Source: JAPLDB01 sp038230515 (lineage in GTDB: Bacteria > Bacteroidota > Bacteroidia > AKYH767-A > 2013-40CM-41-45). Taken from it: 64,000 bases of DNA. The position numbers and the translations under genes were made by a program. The stretch's first letter is position 1. Each line of letters starts with the position of its first letter. This document shows, in pieces, positions 43,762 through 52,400 of the stretch. The notes below the pieces were generated by a model. It did not search any database. It saw nothing but the letters and a program-made list of their open reading frames with translations, and had not been told where the DNA came from. The stretch is from the NCBI GenBank assembly GCA_038230515.1, contig JBBRND010000002.1, positions 1 through 64,000 of the forward strand, written 5' to 3'.

Positions 43762-46500
43762 TTAGTTCAACGAATTTTTTACTTTCTCAAGCGCTGCCTG
43801 AATGCCCGCTGGATTTTTTCCGCCTGCGGTAGCATAAAACGCCTGACCTCCTCCTCCACCCTGAATTTCTTTTGCAGCTTCGCGAATGAGGTTCGATGCG
43901 TTCAGATTTTTTTCCTTTACTAAATTCTCGCTGATGATAACTGAGAGGTGCGCCTTGCCATCAATAGTTGCACCAAGAACGCAAACAAGATTCTCCAACT
44001 GATTCTTCAACTCAAAAGAAATATTCTTGATCGCATCTGCATTGCCAAGTTCAATTTTTTCAGCAATCAGGTTTACTCCGTTCACGGCATTTACTTTTTC
44101 AAGTAAGTCAGCTTTTATCTCTTGCGCTATTTCATTTGTGCGCTTATCAATCAGCTTCAACAAACTTTCTTCCTGTTGAAGCAATGGGGCAGTTAAGTCA
44201 ATCTCCTTCTCCAAATCCATACCGGATTTTCCTTCAACTCCCGCATAAAGATTCAGCGCTTTAGTTTTTAATGCTTCAATCTTTTCCAGCAAAGTATTTT
44301 CAGCGACAGCAAGTTTTTTGTTTTGCTCTTCGTTGTACTTATCCACCAAACCACCTGTGATTGCTTCAATTCTTCGAACACCGGCAGCGACAGAACTTTC
44401 AGAAACGATCTTGAACTTTGTGATTTCTCCTGTGGATTTTACATGCGTGCCTCCGCAAAGTTCCATTGAATATTTCGGATCGAAGATGATGACACGAACG
44501 AACTCGCCATATTTTTCACCGAACAAAGCAGTAGCTCCCATTTCCTGTGCCTGCTTGATCGGCACATTTCTTTTCTCATCGAGCAAAATATTTTCTCCGA
44601 TTTTTTCATTCACCAACGTTTCGATCTTCTGCAATTCCTCATCGCTCACTTTCGTGAAATGAGAAAAGTCAAACCGCGTATGTTCATCATTCACCAATGA
44701 ACCTTTTTGATTTACGTGTGCACCAAGCACCCGCTTCAACGCAGAGTGCATGAGGTGAGTAGCAGAGTGATTGCTTGTAATTAATTTTCTCCGGTCGCTC
44801 TTTACCACTGCATGAAACGATGCAGATAAATCTTTCGGAAGCTTATCTGCAAAATGAATGATCAGATTATTTTCTTTCTGAGTATTAGTAATGGAAAATT
44901 TTTCTCCGTTGGCTTCGATGTAACCGGTATCTCCGACCTGTCCTCCGCTCTCCGCATAAAACGGAGTTCGCGAAAGCACAATCTGAAATTGCTCCTTTCC
45001 TTTTGCTTTTACTTTTCTGTATTTGAGAATTTCACAATCACATTCAAGTTGATCGTAACCAACGAACTCAACAGCCGCCTCACCCCGACCCTCAGCAAAG
45101 GAGAGGGAGACAGAAATCCAATCCTCCGTATCAACTACGGCGGCAGCACGTGAACGGTTCTTTTGTTCAGAAAGGCATTTGTTATACTCATCAATATCTA
45201 TTTCAACTTCGTCTTCACGAGCCATCAATTGAACTAAATCAATTGGAAACCCATAAGTATCGTAAAGTTCGAATGCAAATTCTCCGGTAATTTTTCCTGA
45301 CTTACCCGGATCGCCATATGACTTCTCTAAACTTAAAACACCCAAATGATAATCTTTGTACCTTTTAATTCCAGCATCAAGCGTTCTGAGGAATGCATTT
45401 TCTTCCTCTGTAATTACGCGCATGATAAAATCCTGCTGCGATTTTATTTCGGGAAAAACATCTTTGAATTGTTCAGCAAGAATCGGTACAAGTTTATTGA
45501 GGAATGGTTCTTTCAGATTCAGAAAAGTAAAACCGTATCGAACAGCTCTCCGAAGAATTCTCCTGATCACATATCCTGCTTTGTTGTTTGAAGGAAGTTG
45601 TCCGTCAGCAATTGCGCAAGTGATGGCGCGAATGTGATCACTCATTACGCGCATAGCGATGGAACTTTTTTCATCTGCTCCATATTTTATTCCGCAGCGG
45701 GAAGAGATGAATTGAATCATCGGCTGAAAAACATCCGTGTCATAGTTGGAAGTTTTTCCCTGAAGTGCCATGCACAAACGCTCGAAGCCCATGCCTGTAT
45801 CTACATGCTTTGCAGGAAGCGGTTCGAGTGAACCATCCGCCTTGCGGTTAAATTCCATAAACACATTGTTCCACACTTCGATTACCTGCGGATGACCTGA
45901 GTTGACAATATTTTTCCCATCCGTTTTCTTCCGCTCATCATCCGTGCGCAAGTCAACGTGAATTTCAGAACATGGTCCGCACGGTCCCTGCTCGCCCATC
46001 TCCCAGAAATTATCTTTTTTATTTCCGCGAAGAATTCTGTCTTCAGCAATGTATTGTTTCCAAAAATTAAAACTGTCCTGATCGAAACTCAATTTTTCCT
46101 TTTCATCTCCTTCAAAAACGGTTACGTACAACCTGTCCTTCGGAAGTTTGTAAACTTCGGTAAGCAATTCCCAGCTCCACGCAATTGCTTCCTTTTTAAA
46201 GTAGTCTCCAAAGCTCCAGTTGCCAAGCATCTCGAACATGGTGTGGTGATAGGTGTCAATACCAACTTCTTCCAAATCGTTGTGCTTGCCGCTAACGCGA
46301 AGACATTTCTGCGTATCGGCAACGCGTGGATATTTGATGGGCTGGTTACCAAGAAAAATATCTTTGAACGGAGCCATGCCGCTGTTGATGAACATGAGCG
46401 TGGGATCATTCTTCACCACCATTGGCGAAGAAGGAACTATTACGTGTCCTTTACTTTCGAAAAAATCGAGGAAGGTTTTCCTTATTTCTGAAGAAGTCAT
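43762..46500 (-). CDS. alaS: Alanine--tRNA ligase
   Basis: Charges tRNA-Ala. The start MTSSEIRKTFLDFFESKGH (ATG 46500) is the canonical N-terminus; a longer frame adds 25 unrelated residues. The class II core has VVKNDPTLMFINSGMAPFKD. The editing domain has zinc ligands in SNHSATHLMH and CGGTHV. A DHHA1 domain ends the protein with GGGGGQAFYATAGG. At 912 residues it is longer than the roughly 870-876 usual. About a dozen of the extra residues (VSLSFAEGRGEA) are encoded by a dispersed repeat at 45078-45109. A second extra stretch lies around YHLGVLSLEKSYGDPG. Confidence 0.97.
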   Translation of the reverse strand: MTSSEIRKTFLDFFESKGHVIVPSSPMVVKNDPTLMFINSGMAPFKDIFLGNQPIKYPRVADTQKCLRVSGKHNDLEEVGIDTYHHTMFEMLGNWSFGDYFKKEAIAWSWELLTEVYKLPKDRLYVTVFEGDEKEKLSFDQDSFNFWKQYIAEDRILRGNKKDNFWEMGEQGPCGPCSEIHVDLRTDDERKKTDGKNIVNSGHPQVIEVWNNVFMEFNRKADGSLEPLPAKHVDTGMGFERLCMALQGKTSNYDTDVFQPMIQFISSRCGIKYGADEKSSIAMRVMSDHIRAITCAIADGQLPSNNKAGYVIRRILRRAVRYGFTFLNLKEPFLNKLVPILAEQFKDVFPEIKSQQDFIMRVITEEENAFLRTLDAGIKRYKDYHLGVLSLEKSYGDPGKSGKITGEFAFELYDTYGFPIDLVQLMAREDEVEIDIDEYNKCLSEQKNRSRAAAVVDTEDWISVSLSFAEGRGEAAVEFVGYDQLECDCEILKYRKVKAKGKEQFQIVLSRTPFYAESGGQVGDTGYIEANGEKFSITNTQKENNLIIHFADKLPKDLSASFHAVVKSDRRKLITSNHSATHLMHSALKRVLGAHVNQKGSLVNDEHTRFDFSHFTKVSDEELQKIETLVNEKIGENILLDEKRNVPIKQAQEMGATALFGEKYGEFVRVIIFDPKYSMELCGGTHVKSTGEITKFKIVSESSVAAGVRRIEAITGGLVDKYNEEQNKKLAVAENTLLEKIEALKTKALNLYAGVEGKSGMDLEKEIDLTAPLLQQEESLLKLIDKRTNEIAQEIKADLLEKVNAVNGVNLIAEKIELGNADAIKNISFELKNQLENLVCVLGATIDGKAHLSVIISENLVKEKNLNASNLIREAAKEIQGGGGGQAFYATAGGKNPAGIQAALEKVKNSLN
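45078..45109. repeat. Dispersed repeat copy inside alaS
   Basis: A 32-base element beginning CCTCACCCCGACCC and ending AAAGGAGAGGGAG. A homologous copy without coding constraint lies at 48161-48191, identical over its last 14 bases (CAAAGGAGAGGGAG). In alaS it is read in frame on the minus strand as SLSFAEGRGE, between the conserved DWI and EFVGYD segments. Confidence 0.8.
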
Positions 46501-46600
46501 CTTAGTGTTTCGTATTCTTGATTCAGGACTTTCAATAACTATTAACTCCGGGTGGTTCACTGTCATTACGGCCACACACCTGTAATTCAGAATTTCCTGT

Positions 46601-46608
46601 TATTTTTG
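46601..46608 (+). promoter_or_regulatory. -7 promoter element for the M23 peptidase
   Basis: TATTTTTG is a perfect TAnnTTTG, 26 bases before the ATG at 46635, in the divergent gap with alaS. No TTG is seen at the -33 distance. Confidence 0.55.
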
Positions 46609-46634
46609 TCCCGATCGCGCGAAAGTAAATCAAA

Positions 46635-47606
46635 ATGCCGAAAGTAAAATACTATTTCAACACGAGTAACCTGAAGTATGAGCAGGTGCGCACTTCTTTT
46701 AAGAAGCGCCTTCTTCGTGTGTTCGGTTTTTTGACAACAGCCATTGTTTTTGCAGCAGTCATCGTAGTGGTTTTATGGAATGTGGTGGATTCTCCGAAAG
46801 AGAAACAATTGAAACGTCAGCTTGACGAAACTTCGCTTCAATATGAAATGCTGAAGCAGCGTACTGATCAGGCAGAAGCAGTATTGAGCGACATTCAGGA
46901 TCGGGACAATACAATTTACCGTGTGATCTTTGAAGCAGATCCCATTCCGCAAACAGTGCGGGAAGCGGGTTACGGAGGAGTGGATCGTTACAATGATCTG
47001 AAAGATTATTACAATGCTGATCTGATTACAGAAGTAACACAGCAGGTTGACAAGCTCAGCAAGCAACTTTATATTCAGAGTAAATCTTTTGACGAAGTTT
47101 TTAATCTCGTGAAAAATAAATCGCAGATGCTTGCTTCGATTCCCGCCATTCAACCGATCGCGAATAAAGATTTAAAATACATCGCAAGCGGTTATGGTTG
47201 GCGCATTCACCCGATTTATAAAACCGAAAAGATGCACACCGGAATGGATTTTACTGCACCGGTGGGAACTCCGATTCACGCTACCGGAAACGGAACTGTT
47301 GAGAAAATAGAATATGACGGTCGGGGATATGGAAACAATGTAATCATTAATCACGGGTGGGGTTTTGAATCGCTGTATGGACACATGAGTAAGATTGCTG
47401 TTCGTCCAGGACAAAAAATAAATCGTGGTGACCTGATCGGGTATGTTGGAAGCACGGGCGCGAGTACAGGTCCTCATTTGCATTATGAAGTGCGTAAAGG
47501 TGGCAATCCCGTGAACCCCGCTAACTTCTATTACAATGATCTCACTCCGGAAGAATATCAGAAGATGATGGAGCTTGCGTCAAGACCGGGACAGTCATTC
47601 GACTAA
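46635..47606 (+). CDS. M23-family metalloendopeptidase (membrane anchored)
   Basis: 323 residues. Residues 1-30 are basic and cytoplasmic. One membrane helix follows (residues about 32-52, FGFLTTAIVFAAVIVVVLWN). A coiled-coil segment covers about 55-100 (KEKQLKRQLDETSLQYEMLK). The LytM/M23 domain spans about 180-305 with zinc ligands intact: HTGMD near residue 201 and HLHYEV near residue 281. All catalytic residues are present, so it is probably an active peptidoglycan endopeptidase and not a degenerate activator. The MerR gene follows 97 bases later on the same strand. Confidence 0.93.
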   Translation: MPKVKYYFNTSNLKYEQVRTSFKKRLLRVFGFLTTAIVFAAVIVVVLWNVVDSPKEKQLKRQLDETSLQYEMLKQRTDQAEAVLSDIQDRDNTIYRVIFEADPIPQTVREAGYGGVDRYNDLKDYYNADLITEVTQQVDKLSKQLYIQSKSFDEVFNLVKNKSQMLASIPAIQPIANKDLKYIASGYGWRIHPIYKTEKMHTGMDFTAPVGTPIHATGNGTVEKIEYDGRGYGNNVIINHGWGFESLYGHMSKIAVRPGQKINRGDLIGYVGSTGASTGPHLHYEVRKGGNPVNPANFYYNDLTPEEYQKMMELASRPGQSFD

Positions 47607-47614
47607 AGCATCAA

Positions 47615-47645
47615 CGAATACGAATCTATTTCGAATATACGAATG
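47615..47645. repeat. ACGAAT-rich short repeat between the M23 and MerR genes
   Basis: ACGAATACGAAT followed by TTCGAATATACGAAT. The second half differs by one base from the arm of the inverted repeat at 21775-21862. It is probably a worn member of the same dispersed family. Confidence 0.45.
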
Positions 47646-47703
47646 ATGAAAACAAAAATAAATCTCTCTATTTCATAATTACTAATTTCTAATTCAGAAC
47701 CCC

Positions 47704-48159
47704 ATGCCTTACAAAGAAAGAGAAATCGAAAAAGTTTTTTACACCATCGGTGAGGTGGCGAAAATGTTTGATGTGAATACTTCTCACATCCGTTTCTGGT
47801 CGAAGCAGTTTGATGTGATCAAACCCGCGACCAACAAAAAAGGAAACCGCATGTACACGATGAGTGACATTGATAATTTCAAAGTCATCTACCATCTTGT
47901 AAAAGAAAAAGGATTTACGCTGAAGGGTGCGAAAGTAGAGATGCAGGCAATGAGAAAGAAAATGAAACTTGCCTCACAACCGAAAATTGATGTGATCGAA
48001 TCATCTGATTCTGTTGTAGAACAAATTATGCAGCCGGAAACAGATGTTGCTCCTGTTCAAAATGATCTGGTGGATAAAATTGCTTTGAAAAACTCTCTCG
48101 GAAAGTTGCGTGCTTCGTTGTTGCAGCTTGATAAGGAATTGGATAAAGTGGAAATATAG
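47704..48159 (+). CDS. MerR-family transcriptional regulator
   Basis: 151 residues. The N-terminal winged helix-turn-helix (residues about 12-80) has YTIGEVAKMFDVNTSHIRFW and YTMSDIDNFKVIYHLVKEKG. There is no metal-binding Cys pattern, so a metal-sensing role is not supported. The C-terminal half is charged and probably coiled (KLRASLLQLDKELDKVEI). Proteins of this kind often sit next to M23 peptidases in Bacteroidota; the regulon is unknown. A dispersed repeat and a terminator follow directly. Confidence 0.9.
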   Translation: MPYKEREIEKVFYTIGEVAKMFDVNTSHIRFWSKQFDVIKPATNKKGNRMYTMSDIDNFKVIYHLVKEKGFTLKGAKVEMQAMRKKMKLASQPKIDVIESSDSVVEQIMQPETDVAPVQNDLVDKIALKNSLGKLRASLLQLDKELDKVEI

Positions 48160-48160
48160 A

Positions 48161-48191
48161 CCTCACCCAACCCACTCCAAAGGAGAGGGAG
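48161..48191. repeat. Dispersed repeat copy after the MerR gene
   Basis: CCTCACCCAACCC followed by ACTCCAAAGGAGAGGGAG. CTCC and GGAG arms make a short hairpin. It starts 2 bases after the MerR stop and is homologous to the copy embedded in alaS at 45078-45109. Confidence 0.8.
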
Positions 48192-48199
48192 CAACGCTA

Positions 48200-48229
48200 A
48201 AAAAGTCCGCTATATCAGCGGACTTTTTC
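48200..48229. terminator. Bidirectional terminator between the MerR gene and prfA
   Basis: AAAAAGTCCGC (48200-48210) and GCGGACTTTTT (48218-48228) pair as an 11-bp stem with a 7-base loop. The A-run and T-run flank it on both sides. It lies between two convergent genes and can serve both. Confidence 0.88.
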
Positions 48230-48232
48230 TTT

Positions 48233-49306
48233 TTATGCTATTCCCTCATTCAACCTTTCTGCATTCTCGGCTACCTGAAGTGCATCAAGCATATCCTGAA
48301 TATCTCCTCCGATAAATGTCGGAAGATTGTGCATGGTTAAACCTATACGATGATCCGTAATCCGGCTTTGCGGATAATTGTACGTACGAATTTTTGCTGA
48401 GCGATCACCCGTACTAACCATCGTTTTTCTTTTCAGTGCAATGTCAGCATTGTGCTTCGTAAGTTCCCGCTCATAAAGTTTTGTGCGAAGCATCTGCATG
48501 GCAAGATGGCGGTTTGCAAGCTGGCTGCGCTCCACCTGACACACTACTACAATACCTGAAGGCCTGTGAGTGATCTGAACTTTTGTTTCCACTTTATTTA
48601 CGTTCTGCCCTCCTGCTCCACCGCTTCGCGATGTCTGAAAATCAAGATCGGCAGGATTGATCTGCACATCCACTTCATCAGCCTCGGGCAGAACTACAAC
48701 ACTTGCAGCAGAAGTGTGAACACGCCCCATGGTTTCCGTATCTGGCACACGTTGCACGCGATGCACACCGCTTTCGTACTTAAGAATGCCGTACACGCCC
48801 TCTCCGGTAATTTTGATAACCACTTCTTTATACCCCCCCATGGTTCCTTCGCTTGCATCCATGAGCTCGGTTTTCCATTTCCGCTTTTCGCAATAGCGCA
48901 TGTACATGCGATAGAGATCACCTGCAAAAATACTTGCTTCATCACCACCGGTACCAGCGCGTATTTCCATTACAGCATTTTTTTCATCTTCAGGATCAGA
49001 AGGAATGAGCAACACTTTTATTTCTTCTTCAAGAATAGTTTTTCTTTTTTCTAATTCTTCTAACTCAACGCGCGCCATTTCCTTGAACTCTTCATCCTTT
49101 TCATTGCGAAGCAGATCTTTTGAATGGTCAAGATTACTCAGCACGTTTTGTAGCTCATCGTATTTCCCAACAATCTTTTGCAACTCTTTGTACTCGCGGT
49201 TAAGCTGCGCAAAGCGTTTCATGTCGCTCATGGCATTGCTGCCGCTGAGTTCATTTTCAACATCAGCGAAACGGGATTTTATCAATTCAAATTTTTCTAA
49301 GAGCAT
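48233..49306 (-). CDS. prfA: Peptide chain release factor 1
   Basis: Terminates translation at UAA and UAG. The N-terminal coiled coil is followed by the GGQ loop SGGAGGQNVNKVETKVQI near residue 231, which hydrolyses peptidyl-tRNA. RSAKIRTYNYPQSRITDHRI near residue 300 is the RF1 family C-terminal block. 357 residues matches RF1. It lies 3 bases from the bidirectional terminator. Its upstream gap to 49430 is 123 bases and contains the terminator of the sortase gene. Confidence 0.96.
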   Translation of the reverse strand: MLLEKFELIKSRFADVENELSGSNAMSDMKRFAQLNREYKELQKIVGKYDELQNVLSNLDHSKDLLRNEKDEEFKEMARVELEELEKRKTILEEEIKVLLIPSDPEDEKNAVMEIRAGTGGDEASIFAGDLYRMYMRYCEKRKWKTELMDASEGTMGGYKEVVIKITGEGVYGILKYESGVHRVQRVPDTETMGRVHTSAASVVVLPEADEVDVQINPADLDFQTSRSGGAGGQNVNKVETKVQITHRPSGIVVVCQVERSQLANRHLAMQMLRTKLYERELTKHNADIALKRKTMVSTGDRSAKIRTYNYPQSRITDHRIGLTMHNLPTFIGGDIQDMLDALQVAENAERLNEGIA

Positions 49307-49371
49307 TTTGGGAGAGTACTAAGAACGTAGTATTAAGTATTAAGAGCGCAAAGATCTTCTTTTAGAGCTAA

Positions 49372-49403
49372 AGAAAAAATGCCGGAAAAAATTCTCCGGC
49401 ATT
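49372..49403 (-). terminator. Intrinsic terminator of the PorU2-like gene
   Basis: On the minus strand AATGCCGGA, an 8-base AT loop and TCCGGCATT form a 9-bp stem followed by TTTTTT-rich sequence, 27 bases past the stop at 49430. Confidence 0.85.
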
Positions 49404-49429
49404 TCTCAATACTTTGTAGTCAGTAATTC

Positions 49430-52400
49430 TTATCTCATAAGATACATCTTCCCCCAGCCCTTCTTAAAATATTTATCCGCTTCAGAGTCGCGGTGTTCTA
49501 GGTCGTCACCATTAGAAAAATCAGTGTACACTTTGTAGAGATACACTCCGTTAGCAAGTTGATCTCCGAATTCATCTTTGCCGTCCCATGCGTAGTCAGT
49601 GATGTTGCGGCCGATATGAATGTTGCCGAGTTCGCTTTTCATAATTTCACGAATTACTTTTCCTGTGACAGTCATGATGCGGATCTTCATGTGATCGGGA
49701 ACTTCATTTCCCGTGAGCACGAATACAAATCGGGTTGAAGTTGAAAACGGATTGGGATAGTTAAGTATCTCGGTGATGGTTGATTTGTTGATCACTTCAA
49801 AAGAAATACGGTAGTTGTATTTTCCGCTTTCATTCTTTGAACGGTCTGTTGCTTCCACTTCAATTGTGTAAATGCCATCTTCAAGCAGTGTCGGGTCAAA
49901 TTCAATCTTGCAACTGTTCTTTGGAAGCACTGCCGGTGTAAATCGCATCAAGGCAGAATAAAACTGATCGTTGAAGTTAAGTTGCTGCTTTGCATTTTGC
50001 GAAGGTGTTTTGAGATATACACGGAAGTTCGATGTGTCATTCAGCGCAAGGAATTTATTTTCATCATGCAACTGAATTGTTATGTGCGGCTTGCCGGACA
50101 CGATGTCCTGATCAAGAATGTGAATGCCGTCAAACGTTACATCAAGTATTGGGTTAATTACATCACGGCTGATGTTGAACTTCACTTCCGCAATGTTGTT
50201 GAAATGAAACTGCTCCAATTGATGAATATTACCGTACGGATTTGCTTCCACCCACAAACTGTTTTCCCCATATAACCCATAAGTGGTATCAATGGCTACA
50301 CTCGCAATGAGTGACTGCCCTGTTCGAAGCGAATCGAGCTTGTATGTTTTAATATCATGCCGCGCACGGTTTCGGTCGTACATGTAGAAACTCATTCCTA
50401 AACTGTCCATTGGAAGATTGCCGATGTTATCAATTGCAATGCTCATGCGAATAGTATCACCTTCTGATATCGGATTGTTGTAAAATGAATAGTGACGGTT
50501 TGCATTGAGCGCGCACTCTGGAACTTCATCATAATAGATTTGCCAGCGATCCATTTGAGGAGGTGTGCGAAGAGGTAGATCCTGCTCATACGCTTTGAGC
50601 TTCAAATACGGATATTGGCTTGCACTGATACTGCTGAGAGAATAATCGGGAGTGTTTGTTTGAATGCCTGTCGCAAGTGTATCCCACTTGGCTAAAACCT
50701 GATTGAAGCCGTAGATGCTCAAACTTATTGTGTCATGAGTCGCACCACCTTCAAGCGAATGTTCACCCCAATGAAGATTTGTCCAATGCGTTGCAGGACC
50801 AACCACTTCTGAAGTTATGTTTCCATTATACCAAACTGTTTTCAGAGTCGTTTGCAAATTAATCATTGAGTTGGTTAGTGTGCCCATTACATATTTCACA
50901 GAGTCAGGTTGACCCTTCTTCAGAAAAACTATAAAAGGTAAGTTATCTTGCAGAAGTTGATATACTGTTGGAATACCTAAATCAGTAAATAAATTTCGCA
51001 TTGAAGTATCTAAGGAATAGACGCAGGGAAACCATGAATAAAAGAGAAGATAATTTCCGTTTTGTATTGAATCTCCAAATTCGTGAAGTCGTTGCATCTG
51101 AACAGGATCCAATAATCTGTATTGGAAATAATTTTCAGGGCGTGGTCGATTCGGATTGCTATATACAGTACCAGGACCATTCAAACAATCTCCATCAGGA
51201 TCACTGAAAATATTTGCTTGTCCGTGAAAAGCATTACAGTTACTCCAAGGAGCCAGTGTGAGAGAATCAATAATAGCAAAGTGAATTGTGGGGCTTCCAG
51301 TCCATCCATCATATTCCTGCACTTCTTCATTTAAGCTGTAACCTGTTGCGTGAGTTTCATTTCCGTTTGCAGGATAACCATAATCAACAACATCAAGAGA
51401 TTTAATATTCTGTCCGAAAATATATTTTCGATCTATACTATCCTGCGCCACATTTTCATAACCATCTCTGTTGAACTGAAAAAAGTGCGCCTGAGACCAG
51501 CCGGTTTTATTAGGGATGTAGATAAAGGAACTTTCGTTTTTATTAACGGTAGTGGTGTCATCATACACACGCCAGTAATAAACAGTGTTTGGAAGAAGTG
51601 TGTAGTTTGATGGGGACCACGAAACAACTCCTCCGCTTGCCTGCACAAAACCAAAACGATATTTTGGACTGTGCGTTGCAGGATCGTCATTGAAGTAAGA
51701 AGTATCAATTTCAAATTTATAGTTGCGTGAAGATCCCAGCGGGTTGGATGTGGATGCCTTTAGGGTGGCTGTTGCGTATGGATGAATAGCATACTTAGGC
51801 GGATAAATCGGGACAATATCATTTGAATAAATAAAGAGCGATGTGGTTGCTCCGTTGTTTGAAATATCCTGAAGTTCAGGAATGCGGTTTGTATCGAGAT
51901 CAACCTGAACTTTAAATGTATTCACGCCTGCACCATTCAATCCTGCTACATGCATGTTTACTGACATGTCATCAGCGTAGTAGCAACGCGGACGGGCAAC
52001 TGTATAAACAGAATCTACACCATTGGGAAGTGTGCGTGTAATCACTACATGGAATGTATCATTAACTGCACGTGCATAGTTGCGCGTTCTAAAGTGAATG
52101 GAAAACGTATCCATATTGGCAGTAATCACATCAGGTGTGAAATAAATATTACTTTCATCAGCAACAAGATCAGGTTTGGGCCATGAGTTAAAGCGAAGCA
52201 TCGGATCGCCTTGAAGCGACATTTCCAGACACACTCTCTTCATTTCAGAGTCGCCTGTATAACTTGGATTGGTTTCTAAAATCCTGACAGAGTTCTGAAT
52301 TATTTTTCCAATGGGTTCGCCATAATAGCGGAAAGCAATATTGCGGTAGAGTGTCGTATCGTATAAATTCAGATAGTACGCATTGCCAAGACCTACACTT

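Noticed and set aside
43762..46500. N-terminal extension of AlaRS to an ATG at 46575
   Set aside because: The extra 25 residues are not family-like, and the conserved N-terminus begins at 46500.
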